From the NCBI RefSeq assembly GCF_000152805.1, contig NZ_CH902578.1, positions 2,073,834 to 2,137,833 of the forward strand: a stretch of DNA of 64,000 nucleotides. Reading direction: 5' to 3'. Origin of the DNA: Maritimibacter alkaliphilus HTCC2654 (GTDB lineage Bacteria > Pseudomonadota > Alphaproteobacteria > Rhodobacterales > Rhodobacteraceae). Each line of letters starts with the position of its first letter. The stretch's first letter is position 1. A model generated the notes under the pieces. It made no database searches. It was not told the origin of the DNA and saw only the letters and a program-made list of their open reading frames with translations. A program made the translations under genes and the position numbers. Positions 9,000 to 17,949 of the stretch are shown here, in pieces.

Positions 9000-9788
9000 T
9001 CAGCCCAGATCGCCTTCGCCGTACCAGCCGCCCATCTTGACCTCGGTGTCGCCTTCGATCATCGACGCGAACTCTTCCGGGTCCTGCGTGCCGCCGTCGC
9101 GGCCACGGTAGTGGTAGGGGTAGACGTAGGTCGGGCCGAATTCCGACACCGCGCTGGCCGCCGCCGCCGCGTCCATCGTGAACGGCAGGTTCATGCAGAC
9201 GAAGGCTAGGTCGATGTTCTCCAAGGCACGCATCTCGGGAATGTCCTCGGTGTCGCCGGAGATGTAGACGCGGAAGCCCTCGAAGCTCAGGACATACCCG
9301 TTGTCGCGGCCTTCGGGGTGAAAGTTCTTGCGCTCTTCGGTGATGTTGTAGGCCGGGATCGCTTCGATGCCGAGCCCGTCCCAATCCATGCTGTCACCGT
9401 TCGCCATCGACACGGCGCCGTCGGCGATCTCGGCGGGCAACATGCCGTTCACGGCGGGGTTGGTGATGAGCGCGGTTTCGGCCCCGACGAGGGCGGTCAG
9501 AACCTCGGCATTGTAATGGTCGCCGTGCTCGTGCGTGACGAGGATCAGATCGGGTGCGGGGAAATCGGCGTAATCGTCGGGCGACCCCACCGGGTCGACA
9601 TAGATCACACCCTTGGGCGTCTCCATCACGAAGGACGCGTGGGACACGGGATGAACCGTGATGTCGCCCGCGTCGGTTGTGAACATGTTGGAGGCATGGG
9701 CGGCGGCCATCCCGGCATAGGGCAGTATGGTGATCGCGCCCGCGCTAGCGGCAGCCGTCGCGAGGAACGTGCGGCGTGTGGTTTTCAT
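9000..9788 (-). CDS. Secreted metallo-beta-lactamase-fold hydrolase (UlaG-like)
   Basis: The 262-residue protein has a twin-arginine-like leader (KTTRRTFLATAAASAGAIT), suggesting folded export to the periplasm. The MBL fold shows THEHGDH (about residues 85-91), an earlier HASFVMETPKGVIYVDP strand typical of the UlaG/YtkL group, ISGDTED carrying the bridging aspartate, and a late YHYRGRDGG histidine. These supply the usual metal ligands. The substrate cannot be told from sequence. It stands alone between the Hint gene and the HEPN-like gene, and a hairpin follows it. Confidence 0.85.
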   Translation of the reverse strand: MKTTRRTFLATAAASAGAITILPYAGMAAAHASNMFTTDAGDITVHPVSHASFVMETPKGVIYVDPVGSPDDYADFPAPDLILVTHEHGDHYNAEVLTALVGAETALITNPAVNGMLPAEIADGAVSMANGDSMDWDGLGIEAIPAYNITEERKNFHPEGRDNGYVLSFEGFRVYISGDTEDIPEMRALENIDLAFVCMNLPFTMDAAAAASAVSEFGPTYVYPYHYRGRDGGTQDPEEFASMIEGDTEVKMGGWYGEGDLG

Positions 9789-10004
9789 TGCGTCTCTCCC
9801 TGTTTCGCTGTGGTTCTGAGGGTACTACGCGCGAGGTGACGCAGGGTTCACTTGTGAGCGGGAGGGATCACGATGGGGTGAGGAGAAATCGATTGTCGAA
9901 CAACAGAAGAAGTCCTCAATGAGAAGGTTTACTTGCGGCTGAACTGTATACCACAAGACCTACGGATCGCGTTAGCTTGTGTTGGAAACGTGGGGAGACA
10001 CACG

Positions 10005-10535
10005 ATGCATTCATCATATCGTGAAGATATTGCCAGCTTGGCGTCGGAAGAAATGTTTGAGTTCTTTGCGACGTTTGCTCGGTTCGAATACGCAATGAAA
10101 CGAGCGAAATTTTTGGAAGACAGTCGAACCAAGAAACAAAAGAAAGATGGAGACACGGCTGAAGTAAATGCGCGTGCAAACTGGAATACCTTTGCCACGC
10201 TCGTTGACAAGAGCCTATTGTCAACAGTGAAAAAGTGTTCTGTATGCAAAGTTCTTATAGAAGATCCGGCTAAACGGCATAGGGTAACGATATCCGGTGA
10301 AAAGAATTTCGACACCCTCCAATGGCAAGATGCTGACGCCCCCCAATCAGTCAATGACCTTTTTCTGCAAGTTCGCCGTATACGTAACAGCCTGTTTCAC
10401 GGAGAAAAATCAGTTCACTCGAACAGAGATGCAGAATTGGTAAGAGCGGGTCTGCATTTTCTAGACCACGTGTGGGAAGCTATCCACGATAGCGATTCAT
10501 TTACAGAATTCGTCGACGCGTTCGACTATTTATGA
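10005..10535 (+). CDS. HEPN-like hypothetical protein in an AT-rich island
   Basis: The 176-residue product is helical. It carries RNSLFHGEK (R127, H132), which fits the R-x4-H active-site motif of HEPN ribonucleases, and two cysteines in CSVC. The ATG at 10005 has GGGGAGA nearby upstream; a TTG at 9933 would add 24 residues with poor codon use. Base composition is clearly more AT-rich than the ribosomal and B12 genes around it, and codon choice differs, both pointing to recent transfer. No nucleotidyltransferase partner is adjacent, so a toxin role is only a guess. It is the only plus-strand gene in this stretch. Confidence 0.6.
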   Translation: MHSSYREDIASLASEEMFEFFATFARFEYAMKRAKFLEDSRTKKQKKDGDTAEVNARANWNTFATLVDKSLLSTVKKCSVCKVLIEDPAKRHRVTISGEKNFDTLQWQDADAPQSVNDLFLQVRRIRNSLFHGEKSVHSNRDAELVRAGLHFLDHVWEAIHDSDSFTEFVDAFDYL

Positions 10536-10539
10536 AAAA

Positions 10540-10565
10540 CACCCCGGCCATTTCTGACCGGGGTG
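10540..10565 (-). terminator. Terminator after rpmD
   Basis: CACCCCGG and CCGGGGTG form a stem with a 10-base loop, followed on the minus strand by GTTTTT. It separates rpmD from the accessory genes and marks the end of the rpmC-rpmD block. It also lies at the 3' end of the HEPN-like gene. Confidence 0.75.
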
Positions 10566-10594
10566 CTCTGTCTGTCAATCGCAAGAGGCTAGCT

Positions 10595-10783
10595 TCAGCC
10601 GCGCTCTTCCACGATTTCCACGAGGTGCGGGATGGAGTTGACCATGCCACGCACGGAGGGGGTGTCCTCCAGTTCGCGGGTTTTGTGCATTTTGTTCAGG
10701 CCGAGCCCGACGAGCGTTTCACGCTGTTTGGCGGGGCGGCGGATCGGGGAGCCGATCTGTTTTACGACGATGGTTTTTGCCAT
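10595..10783 (-). CDS. rpmD: Large ribosomal subunit protein uL30
   Basis: uL30 is a small 50S protein. The 62-residue product [20 protein letters not shown] continues with [21 protein letters not shown], both diagnostic. It lies five bases after rpsE, so the two are coupled. In the textbook order rplO follows directly. Here a terminator and 3.7 kb of unrelated genes intervene, so rpmD ends its transcript. Confidence 0.97.
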   Translation of the reverse strand: MAKTIVVKQIGSPIRRPAKQRETLVGLGLNKMHKTRELEDTPSVRGMVNSIPHLVEIVEERG

Positions 10784-10788
10784 GTGTC

Positions 10789-11370
10789 TCAGGCCTCCTC
10801 AGCAACCTGGCTCGACTCGGCCGGGGCCTCATCGCGGCCCGGCAGGATGTCGGCGACTTTCTTGCCGCGACGCTGTGCCACCGAACGGGGGCTGGCCTGC
10901 TTGGTGAGGCCGTTCAGCGTGGCGCGGATCATATTGTAGGGGTTCTGCGAGCCGATCGACTTGGCGACGACGTCCTGAACACCCAGCATTTCGAACACGG
11001 CACGCATCGGACCACCGGCGATGATCCCGGTACCGGTCGGGGCGGTGCGCATGACGACGCGGCCAGCGCCGTGACGACCGTCGATGTCGTGGTGCAGGGT
11101 CCGGCCCTCACGCAGCGGCACGCGGATCATGTTGCGCTTGGCGGATTCAGTGGCCTTGCGGATCGCCTCGGGCACCTCTTTGGCCTTGCCCTTGCCGAAG
11201 CCGACGCGGCCCTTCTGGTCGCCCACGACGACGAGAGCGGCGAAGCCGAAGCGCTTACCACCCTTGACGGTCTTGGACACACGGTTGATCGCAACCAGAC
11301 GATCGGCGAATTCGGGGGCTGCTTCCTCGCGGTCGCGGCGGTTACCCCGGCGGTTTTCACGTTCTGCCAT
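10789..11370 (-). CDS. rpsE: Small ribosomal subunit protein uS5
   Basis: uS5 acts in decoding fidelity at the 30S mRNA entrance. Using the ATG at 11370 (AAGGA eight bases upstream), the product has 193 residues beginning [16 protein letters not shown]. The double-stranded-RNA-binding half holds [20 protein letters not shown], and the second half holds [27 protein letters not shown] start five codons earlier (MKECL) is less likely. The unusual N-terminal charged stretch precedes the conserved core. A palindromic element lies between rplR and this gene. Confidence 0.97.
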   Translation of the reverse strand: MAERENRRGNRRDREEAAPEFADRLVAINRVSKTVKGGKRFGFAALVVVGDQKGRVGFGKGKAKEVPEAIRKATESAKRNMIRVPLREGRTLHHDIDGRHGAGRVVMRTAPTGTGIIAGGPMRAVFEMLGVQDVVAKSIGSQNPYNMIRATLNGLTKQASPRSVAQRRGKKVADILPGRDEAPAESSQVAEEA

Positions 11371-11493
11371 CAGGCATTCCTTCAATGGGTGGCGCGCATG
11401 TGGGCGCCGGTTTTACTCGATCCTTGGTGAGCGTGCCCACGAATGGGACTGTCTCCCGGATCATCGGAGGGGCGAACGCGCCGCCCCTCTCAG

Positions 11494-11515
11494 GTAGGGT
11501 GGGTGACAACCCACC
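11494..11515 (-). repeat. Palindromic intercistronic element, copy 2 (after rplR)
   Basis: The plus strand reads GTAGGGTGGGTG-AC-AACCCACC. In message sense it begins seven bases after the rplR stop codon as GGTGGGTT-GT-CACCCACC-CTAC. A separate GGGGCG/CGCCCC hairpin lies next to it (about 11468-11488). Confidence 0.75.
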
Positions 11516-11522
11516 AAACACC

Positions 11523-11882
11523 TTAGAACTTCAGACCACCTTCGCGCGCGGCGTCGGCCAGAGCCTTGACGCGCCCGTGGTACAGGAAGCCGCCACGATC
11601 GAAGTAGCACTCTTCCACGCCCGCTTTCTTGGCACGTTCGGCGATCAACGTGCCCACCTTGGCGGCGGCCTCCACGTTGTTCTTGCCGACAATGCCCAGA
11701 TCCTTCTCGAGCGACGAAGCCGAGGCGAGAGTCACGCCGGCGATGTCGTCGATCAGCTGGACGCTGATGTTCTTGTTGGAGCGGTGAACCGACAGGCGAA
11801 GCTTGCCGGGGTTCACTTTCCGCTGCTTGTTCCGAACGCGCAGACGGCGCTTCAGAAACAGGTCTCGTTTGCTGTTTGCCAT
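11523..11882 (-). CDS. rplR: Large ribosomal subunit protein uL18
   Basis: uL18 binds 5S rRNA with uL5. The ATG at 11882 gives the standard 119 residues, [20 protein letters not shown], with the conserved [19 protein letters not shown] and the C-terminal [19 protein letters not shown]. The reading frame is open further upstream, but that part is rplF read out of frame. It lies 11 bases after rplF. Confidence 0.97.
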   Translation of the reverse strand: MANSKRDLFLKRRLRVRNKQRKVNPGKLRLSVHRSNKNISVQLIDDIAGVTLASASSLEKDLGIVGKNNVEAAAKVGTLIAERAKKAGVEECYFDRGGFLYHGRVKALADAAREGGLKF

Positions 11883-11893
11883 TTTTCGCGTCC

Positions 11894-12427
11894 TTACTTC
11901 TTCTTGCCTTCCTTGCGGAAGATGTACTCGTCCTTGTAGCGGATGCCCTTGCCCTTGTAGGGCTCCGGCGAACGCCATTCGCGGATGTTGGCCGCGACTT
12001 GTCCGACGAGCTGCTGGTCGTTGCCCTCGACGACGATTTCGGTCTGCTTCGGCGCGGTGATGGTCACCCCTTCCGGCGCTTCGAAATCGACTTCGTGCGA
12101 GTAGCCCAGGTTCAGCTTCAGGGTGTTGCCCTGCATCTGAGCCCGGTAACCAACACCGGTGATCTCCAGCTCTTTCTTGAAGCCGTCCGAGACACCCGTG
12201 ATCATGTTGGCGACCATGGTGCGGGACATGCCCCACTGCTGACGGGCACGCTTGGACTTGCCGCGCGGCTCGACCGACACGATGTTGTCTTCGATCTTGA
12301 TCGTGACATCATCGGTGGCGGTGAAGCTGCGGGTGCCCTTGGGGCCCTTCACTTCGACGGTCTGACCCGACAGGGACGCGGTAACGCCCGAGGGGATCTC
12401 GACCGGTTTCTTACCAATACGAGACAT
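11894..12427 (-). CDS. rplF: Large ribosomal subunit protein uL6
   Basis: uL6 lies near the factor-binding site of the 50S subunit. The 177-residue product [20 protein letters not shown] has the two-repeat L6 fold and the signature [24 protein letters not shown] at its end. It follows rpsH by 12 bases. Length and motifs are normal. Confidence 0.98.
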   Translation of the reverse strand: MSRIGKKPVEIPSGVTASLSGQTVEVKGPKGTRSFTATDDVTIKIEDNIVSVEPRGKSKRARQQWGMSRTMVANMITGVSDGFKKELEITGVGYRAQMQGNTLKLNLGYSHEVDFEAPEGVTITAPKQTEIVVEGNDQQLVGQVAANIREWRSPEPYKGKGIRYKDEYIFRKEGKKK

Positions 12428-12439
12428 TACCAGACCTCC

Positions 12440-12832
12440 TTAGAATACGGTGCAAAGCACTTCGCCGCCAACATTCTGGCTACGAGCGTTTGCATCCGAC
12501 ATCACGCCCTTGGGCGTGGAGACAATCGAGACACCAAGGCCCTGACGGACCTGCGGGATCTCCTTGGCGCCCATGTAGACGCGGCGGCCGGGGGTCGAAA
12601 CCCGCTGCAACTCGCGAATGACCGGGGTGCCATCGAAGTATTTGAGGCTGATTTCCAGCGTCGGGTGACCGTTTGCGTCGGTCCCCTTTTCATAGCCGCG
12701 GATGTAGCCTTCGTCGGCCAGCACGTCCAGAACCCAGGCGCGCAGCTTGGAAGCCGGCGTCGAGACGGTGGACTTGTGGCGCATCTGGGCGTTGCGGATG
12801 CGGGTGAGCATATCGCCGATAGGATCGTTCAT
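12440..12832 (-). CDS. rpsH: Small ribosomal subunit protein uS8
   Basis: uS8 binds helix 21 of 16S rRNA; in Escherichia coli it also represses the spc operon. The 130-residue product starts [17 protein letters not shown] and ends with the conserved [30 protein letters not shown] region. Spacing to rpsN is 12 bases. Whether it autoregulates here is unknown, since the classical binding site near rplE was not identified. Confidence 0.98.
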   Translation of the reverse strand: MNDPIGDMLTRIRNAQMRHKSTVSTPASKLRAWVLDVLADEGYIRGYEKGTDANGHPTLEISLKYFDGTPVIRELQRVSTPGRRVYMGAKEIPQVRQGLGVSIVSTPKGVMSDANARSQNVGGEVLCTVF

Positions 12833-12844
12833 CTTCTGATCTCC

Positions 12845-13150
12845 TTACCAGCTCGATTTCACCAGGCCGGGGATCTGGCCCATGGAGCCGAGTTCCCGCA
12901 GCGCGATCCGGCTGACCTTCAGCTTGCGGTAGTACGCATGCGGACGGCCAGTCAGCTGGCAACGATTGTGAAGACGGGTCGGCGAGGAGTTGCGGGGCAG
13001 CTTCGCCAGTTTGAGGGAAGCGCGGAAACGCTCTTCCATCGGGTTCGACTCGTCGTTGATGATTTCTTTCAGCGCGGCACGCTTCTCGGCGTACTGTTCC
13101 ACCAGCTTCTGACGCTTGGCTTCACGCGCGATCATGGATTTTTTAGCCAT
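12845..13150 (-). CDS. rpsN: Small ribosomal subunit protein uS14 (long, zinc-free form)
   Basis: uS14 is a 30S head protein. At 101 residues, [20 protein letters not shown], it is the long form. The C-x2-C zinc ribbon is absent, as expected for this form: RNRCQL-type residues read [17 protein letters not shown]. It ends [11 protein letters not shown]. It lies 17 bases after rplE. Confidence 0.98.
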   Translation of the reverse strand: MAKKSMIAREAKRQKLVEQYAEKRAALKEIINDESNPMEERFRASLKLAKLPRNSSPTRLHNRCQLTGRPHAYYRKLKVSRIALRELGSMGQIPGLVKSSW

Positions 13151-13167
13151 TACTCGGTCTCCAAGGA

Positions 13168-13731
13168 TCAGCTGTTGAAGGGCATGTTGAAGTGCTTCAA
13201 CAGGCTCTTTGCTTCTGCGTCGGTCTTCGCAGTGGTGGCGATCACGATGTCGAGGCCCCAGACTTCGTCGACTTTGTCGAAGTCGATTTCCGGGAACACG
13301 ATGTGCTCTTTCATGCCCATGGCGTAGTTGCCACGGCCATCGAACGAGGTGCCGGGCACGCCGCGGAAGTCGCGGATGCGGGGCATGGCGATCGTGATGA
13401 GACGGTCGAGGAATTCGTACATCCGGTCGCCGCGCAGAGTCACTTTCGCGCCCAGCGGCATGTCCTCACGGACACGGAAACCGGCGATGGATTTCTTCGC
13501 CTTCGTCACCAGAGCTTTCTGACCGGCGATCTTGGTGAGATCTTCCTGGGCAGATTTCGCTTTCTTGGAGTCCTTCACGGCCTCGGCACCGCAGCCGATG
13601 TTCAGGACGATTTTGTCCAGACGCGGGATCTGCAGGTCGTTGGTATAGCCGAACTCTTCTTTCAGGGCAGCCTTGATCGTCTCGCGATAGGCGGCCTTGA
13701 GGCGGGGGGTGTAATTCGCAGTATCGAGCAT
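13168..13731 (-). CDS. rplE: Large ribosomal subunit protein uL5
   Basis: uL5 bridges 5S rRNA and the P-site tRNA. The 187-residue product contains [35 protein letters not shown] and [20 protein letters not shown], all diagnostic. Its ATG shares one base with the rplX stop (TGATG), indicating translational coupling. Confidence 0.98.
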   Translation of the reverse strand: MLDTANYTPRLKAAYRETIKAALKEEFGYTNDLQIPRLDKIVLNIGCGAEAVKDSKKAKSAQEDLTKIAGQKALVTKAKKSIAGFRVREDMPLGAKVTLRGDRMYEFLDRLITIAMPRIRDFRGVPGTSFDGRGNYAMGMKEHIVFPEIDFDKVDEVWGLDIVIATTAKTDAEAKSLLKHFNMPFNS

Positions 13732-14036
13732 CAGATCACGTCCCCAGTGGTCTTGGCGAAACGGACCTTCTTGTCGCCTTCCATGCGGAAGCCGACGCGG
13801 GTCGCTTTGCCGTTGGCATCGAGAAGCGCCAGGTTCGACAGGTCGATCGGCATCGCCTTCGGCAGGCGGCCGCCCTGATTGTTCTGGCTCTGGCGGGTGT
13901 GACGGATCGCCATGTTCACGCCGTCGACCACAGCTTTGCCGGTCTTGGGCGAAACCGAGGTGATTTCCCCGGTCTGGCCTTTGTCTTTACCGGCCAGCAC
14001 GACGACCTTGTCGCCTTTTTTCAGTTTCGCAGCCAT
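13731..14036 (-). CDS. rplX: Large ribosomal subunit protein uL24
   Basis: uL24 is an early 50S assembly initiator. The 101-residue product has the KOW motif near its N-terminus ([20 protein letters not shown]), then [20 protein letters not shown]. It is one base from rplN and overlaps rplE by one base. Confidence 0.98.
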   Translation of the reverse strand: MAAKLKKGDKVVVLAGKDKGQTGEITSVSPKTGKAVVDGVNMAIRHTRQSQNNQGGRLPKAMPIDLSNLALLDANGKATRVGFRMEGDKKVRFAKTTGDVI

Positions 14037-14037
14037 C

Positions 14038-14406
14038 TTACAGCACCTCCGGAGCGAGCGAGATGATCTTCATGAAGTTCTTCGCGCGAAGCTCACGAAC
14101 CACCGGCCCGAAGATACGGGTGCCGACCGGCTCGTTGTTGTTGTTGAGGATGACGGCGGCGTTGCGATCGAAGCGGATCGCGGTGCCGTCTTCACGACGG
14201 ACTTCTTTGGCGGTGCGCACGACGACGGCCTTGCGGACGTCACCTTTCTTCACGCGGCCGCGCGGGATGGCTTCCTTGACGGAGACGACGATGATGTCGC
14301 CCACCGAAGCGTATTTACGCTTGGAACCACCCAGGACCTTGATGCACTGCACCCGGCGAGCGCCGGAGTTGTCAGCGACATCCAGATTGGTCTGCATCTG
14401 GATCAT
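14038..14406 (-). CDS. rplN: Large ribosomal subunit protein uL14
   Basis: uL14 contributes to the intersubunit bridges. The 122-residue product [20 protein letters not shown] includes [20 protein letters not shown] and ends [18 protein letters not shown]. It is separated from rpsQ by 78 bases, a slightly loose spacing for this operon. Confidence 0.98.
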   Translation of the reverse strand: MIQMQTNLDVADNSGARRVQCIKVLGGSKRKYASVGDIIVVSVKEAIPRGRVKKGDVRKAVVVRTAKEVRREDGTAIRFDRNAAVILNNNNEPVGTRIFGPVVRELRAKNFMKIISLAPEVL

Positions 14407-14484
14407 AGGGTTTCTCCTGACCTGTGGGGCTAGCCTCTGGCATCACCGCCCCATGGTTTCGATCGAACTGGTTGTCAGCCGCCG

Positions 14485-14715
14485 TCAGGCGGTGATGACT
14501 TCCCAGCGTTTGGTTTTCGACTTCGGCGCGCATTCCTGAATGCGGACGGAGTCACCGACTTTGAACGTGTTGTTCTCGTCGTGGGCCCGGTACTTTTTCG
14601 ACTTCCGGATCGTCTTTTTCAGAACGGGGTGCGTGAAGCGGCGTTCGACGCTCACGGTCACGGTCTGGGCGTTGGCGTCCGAGGTCACGGTGCCTTGCAG
14701 GATACGTTTGGGCAT
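14485..14715 (-). CDS. rpsQ: Small ribosomal subunit protein uS17
   Basis: uS17 is an OB-fold 30S protein. The 76-residue product [20 protein letters not shown] includes [23 protein letters not shown] and [19 protein letters not shown], which define the family. It follows rpmC by 14 bases. Confidence 0.97.
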   Translation of the reverse strand: MPKRILQGTVTSDANAQTVTVSVERRFTHPVLKKTIRKSKKYRAHDENNTFKVGDSVRIQECAPKSKTKRWEVITA

Positions 14716-14729
14716 CAGTCAGGCCTCCC

Positions 14730-14933
14730 TCAGTTGCCGGCCGCTTGCGCGGCTTTTTCGTTCAGAATGGTTTTCACACGGGCCACGTCACGTTTGACCT
14801 GACGCATGCGCGCGGTGTTCTCGAGCTGGCCGGTGGCCTGCTGGAAGCGCAGGTTGAAGGCCTCTTTCTTGAGGTCGCCCAGCTTGTCTTTCAGCTGGTC
14901 CGCGCTCTTGTCGCGAAGTTCGCTGGCGTTCAT
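14730..14933 (-). CDS. rpmC: Large ribosomal subunit protein uL29
   Basis: uL29 lies at the exit tunnel and helps dock trigger factor and SRP. The ATG at 14933, preceded by GGAAAAGG, gives 67 residues, [20 protein letters not shown], with [20 protein letters not shown] and [14 protein letters not shown]. An upstream ATG would add seven residues (MIGKEKA) and skips the ribosome-binding site. It is the first gene of its block; its usual upstream neighbour rplP is 5.6 kb away. Confidence 0.96.
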   Translation of the reverse strand: MNASELRDKSADQLKDKLGDLKKEAFNLRFQQATGQLENTARMRQVKRDVARVKTILNEKAAQAAGN

Positions 14934-15043
14934 CGCCTTTTCCTTTCCAATCACCGGCGGGCCCCCGATTGCGGGGTGACCCTTGGCCCGGTGGGTTCAT
15001 GCAAAACACACGAATCCCGCGCACGGGAATCGTGAGATGCCGC

Positions 15044-15072
15044 TCTATAAAGGCAGCATCCCCTACGGGCAA
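15044..15072 (-). promoter_or_regulatory. Sigma70-type promoter of the rpmC-rpmD block
   Basis: On the minus strand TTGCCC (15072-15067) and TATAGA (15049-15044) are 17 bases apart. The start would be about 105 bases before rpmC and just past the acyltransferase gene. Confidence 0.55.
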
Positions 15073-15102
15073 GGAAAAGATCAGGATTTCTTGGCGAATA
15101 CG

Positions 15103-17037
15103 TCAGTCGCCTGCGATCACGTCGAACCAACCAGCCTCGGCCGCGCGCCGACCGTAGAACGCCGCACCCGCCAGCGTCCAGTGGTGGTCGTCATACATCG
15201 CCTTCTTGCCTTCCGGCGTCGTCAGGTCGCACATTTCGGCGGCGTCGTCGCAGGCCAGTGACCGCACATCGAGGTACGGCACCCCGGCGGCGTCGGCGAT
15301 TTCGGCAAGACGGACCGAGTCCTTGCGCGCTCCCGGCGCCTCGTATTTGTAGGCAAGCCGGTCGACCACGTCCTGATCCGCAATCTCGCCGTTGCGGCGC
15401 AGATACCAGTCGAAGATCGGCAATTCTGAGGGCGACCGGAACACGGCCCGGTGGCCGGTCACGATCACGCGCTTTCCGTCCGCCTTGAAGGCCTCGATGG
15501 CGGCGGGAATTCGCGCCAGCCCTTCGGGCGTGTAATGCTGGGCGATCAGGATGACGTCGGCCGCAGCGTAGCTGGGCGAGGCGCGAAGGGCCTTGAGTTG
15601 GTTGCCCGGCCACCGCACGTACATCACGAACCGGACGAAGGCCAAGCCATCCGACGCCTCCCGGTTCTGGTGTAGGGCGTTGAACATATCCTTGCCGTGG
15701 GAATCGCCGACCACCAGCACCTTGAGGCGCGCGTCGTCGGGAAAGATCTGCGCGTCCGGCGCGTCGCGGGGCGGGATGTTGTCGAGCATACTGCCCGCAC
15801 CGGACGCCTCGACGATGTCTTCGATGTAGGTCCAGGTCTGCGACGCCAGCTTTTCATTATCCGGTTCGTTGTCGCCGTAAAGCGCATCGAGCTTCGCGGT
15901 CCGCTGGCCCAGCCCGACGCCGGTCTGCACGATCCCGAAGAACCCGAGGATCACGACGAACATGACCGCCAGACCGCCGCCCATCCGCGGGGCCGACAGA
16001 CGGAACCGGAAGGGTCTTTCGACGAGGTAATAGCCCGCCGCCGAGAGGGCGAAGGTCAGGATCAGCCACACCACCATGTCGACCGGACCGGGGTCGCCAA
16101 GCGCCGAGATCCGCCCGAAGGCAAAGATCGGGTAGTGCCAGAGGTAAAGCGAATAGGACAGCTTCCCGATCCAGACGACCGCCGGGATCGACAGCACACG
16201 CGACACGGCCTCGCCCGGCCGCATGAACCAGATGAGCGCGCAGGTGGCGGCGACCACGGGGATCGTGGCGAGGCCCGGGTGCCCGACCCGGTCGAGCGAG
16301 ATCAGGCTGACCGAGGCGATCACGACGGCCAGCGCGACAGGGGGGACAACAGCGGCCCAACGCCGCCCCTGCCCCAGCGTCCAGCCCCGCAACTGCGCCA
16401 CCGCGAGCATCGAGCCCGCCAGAAGCTCCCACGCGCGGCTGACCGGCGAGAAGAAGGAGATGCGCGGGCTGGCTTGTGTCGTCGCCTCGGCCAATCCGAG
16501 TGTCAGAACCAGAGCGACGCCTGCGGCAGGCGCGAACCATCGTTTCGGCACGATCAGCACGAACAGCGGGAAGAGCAGGTAGAACTGCTCTTCGATGGCG
16601 AGGCTCCAGGTGTGAAGAAGCGGCTGATACAGCGACGATTGCGCGCCGTATTCCCCGTGAACGTAGAACCAGAAGACGTTGCTGTAGAAAAACAGCGCCG
16701 CCGGGATCGATTCAGCGAACCGGGCCAGTTCGGACGGCAGGAACAAGATCCACGCCGCAGGAAGGCTCACCAGAATGACGAGGAACAGCGCGGGCAGGAT
16801 ACGCCGGACCCGGCGCAGGTAGAACTGGCCGAAGGAGATGCGGCCGGTCTCTTCCTTCTCGCGCAGCAGGATCAGCGTGATGAGGTAACCCGACAGGACG
16901 AAGAACAGGTCCACCCCCAGGAAGCCGCCGGGGATCAGCGCGGCGCCGCCCAGCGATATCTTGAGGTGATAGATCATCACCGACAGAACCGCGACAGCGC
17001 GCAGCCCGTCGATTTCGGGCCGATACTTCAATGACAT
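15103..17037 (-). CDS. OafA/YrhL-type acyltransferase with C-terminal SGNH domain
   Basis: The 644-residue protein has an acyltransferase-3 membrane domain (about residues 1-360) that opens with RPEIDGLRAVAVLSVMIYHL and contains the FFVLSGYLITLILL and HTWSLAIEEQFYLLFPL motifs, with about ten membrane segments. The C-terminal periplasmic SGNH-like domain shows VVGDSHGKDMFN and a DDHHWTLAGA catalytic D-H pair. Such proteins O-acetylate surface glycans. The ATG at 17037 is chosen because the N-terminal catalytic segment starts there; 154 upstream codons are out of family. It stands apart from glycan genes, so the acceptor is unknown. Confidence 0.9.
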   Translation of the reverse strand: MSLKYRPEIDGLRAVAVLSVMIYHLKISLGGAALIPGGFLGVDLFFVLSGYLITLILLREKEETGRISFGQFYLRRVRRILPALFLVILVSLPAAWILFLPSELARFAESIPAALFFYSNVFWFYVHGEYGAQSSLYQPLLHTWSLAIEEQFYLLFPLFVLIVPKRWFAPAAGVALVLTLGLAEATTQASPRISFFSPVSRAWELLAGSMLAVAQLRGWTLGQGRRWAAVVPPVALAVVIASVSLISLDRVGHPGLATIPVVAATCALIWFMRPGEAVSRVLSIPAVVWIGKLSYSLYLWHYPIFAFGRISALGDPGPVDMVVWLILTFALSAAGYYLVERPFRFRLSAPRMGGGLAVMFVVILGFFGIVQTGVGLGQRTAKLDALYGDNEPDNEKLASQTWTYIEDIVEASGAGSMLDNIPPRDAPDAQIFPDDARLKVLVVGDSHGKDMFNALHQNREASDGLAFVRFVMYVRWPGNQLKALRASPSYAAADVILIAQHYTPEGLARIPAAIEAFKADGKRVIVTGHRAVFRSPSELPIFDWYLRRNGEIADQDVVDRLAYKYEAPGARKDSVRLAEIADAAGVPYLDVRSLACDDAAEMCDLTTPEGKKAMYDDHHWTLAGAAFYGRRAAEAGWFDVIAGD

Positions 17038-17141
17038 TCCGGCCCCCGTCGCCTGCAACCCATGCTCAAATGACCCTGGGCCGTCACGCCCGGCCCCCGG
17101 TCGCATTGGTAATAACAGGTCGCGGGGTTGAAAAGGTTTAA

Positions 17142-17861
17142 TCAGGCCGGTCCGAGCGCCACCTCGAGCGCGCGGGTGTTTGACGCGACCATCTTGGCCC
17201 TGAGGTCGAGCGCGATGGCCGCCGCCACCAACCCGAACAGGTCGGGGTTCGTGTCCTGTAACCGATCGAGCTTGTCGCGGTCGATCCGCCAAACCCGTGT
17301 CGGAACGTCGATCGCAGCATCCGCCGTCGCGGTGGTTTCGCCGAGCATCGACATTTCGCCCACGAAATGACCCGGCCCGATCTCGCCCAGCCGCACGCCG
17401 TTGACGGTGTAATGCGCGCGCCCATCGGACAGGTAGGTCAGCCACCGAGGCTTTTCGCCCTGCCACGTCAAACCGTGCCCCGGCTCCAGATCGACCCACT
17501 CGCCGTGATCGAACAGCGCCCGGCGGTGGCCCGGTGTGCCCCCGCGGAAATACCGCGCGATCATCCGCCGTTCTTCATCGCTGAACCGGGCGCGCCGGTC
17601 CCGGTGCCACAAAAGCGCGATCTGAACCACGTTCACCGCGATCAGAAGCCCCTCCCAGAAAACGCCGACGACATTGCCGAGCCAGATCCAGTCATAGGCG
17701 ATCCCGGTGACCGCCGAAGCGACGAGGAAGAGCCGCAGCAACATCATGCGGCGCATGAGGCTCGAAACGATCAGAAATATGTAGGACAGGTGACCGACCA
17801 ACCCATCGGTCAGAAACCCCATTCCAAAAATATCGGACACTACACACCCGCGAAAATCCAT
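17142..17861 (-). CDS. Popeye-like membrane protein with cNMP-binding-type fold, paralogue 2
   Basis: The 239-residue protein has three N-terminal hydrophobic segments (about residues 20-80: LSYIFLIVSSLMRRMMLLRL, IAYDWIWLGNVV, LLIAVNVVQIALLW). A cytoplasmic helix FSDEERRMIARYF follows, then a cyclic-nucleotide-binding-type beta roll with HFVGEMSMLGE. This layout matches bacterial Popeye-family proteins. The phosphate-binding arginine expected after the GE segment is missing (ATADAAI), so cNMP binding is doubtful. The start is uncertain: the ATG at 17822 (MGFLTDGL) matches the start of paralogue 1 better but has no clear ribosome-binding site. It follows paralogue 1 by 88 bases. Confidence 0.75.
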   Translation of the reverse strand: MDFRGCVVSDIFGMGFLTDGLVGHLSYIFLIVSSLMRRMMLLRLFLVASAVTGIAYDWIWLGNVVGVFWEGLLIAVNVVQIALLWHRDRRARFSDEERRMIARYFRGGTPGHRRALFDHGEWVDLEPGHGLTWQGEKPRWLTYLSDGRAHYTVNGVRLGEIGPGHFVGEMSMLGETTATADAAIDVPTRVWRIDRDKLDRLQDTNPDLFGLVAAAIALDLRAKMVASNTRALEVALGPA

Positions 17862-17949
17862 CGGATGAAACAGGTTAGGCCGCCTGCGCGCGCCATGGCA
17901 AAGAAAAACACTTCCTCAGGGTGGGTTTCTTTTCCAAGGCCGCGACCCG

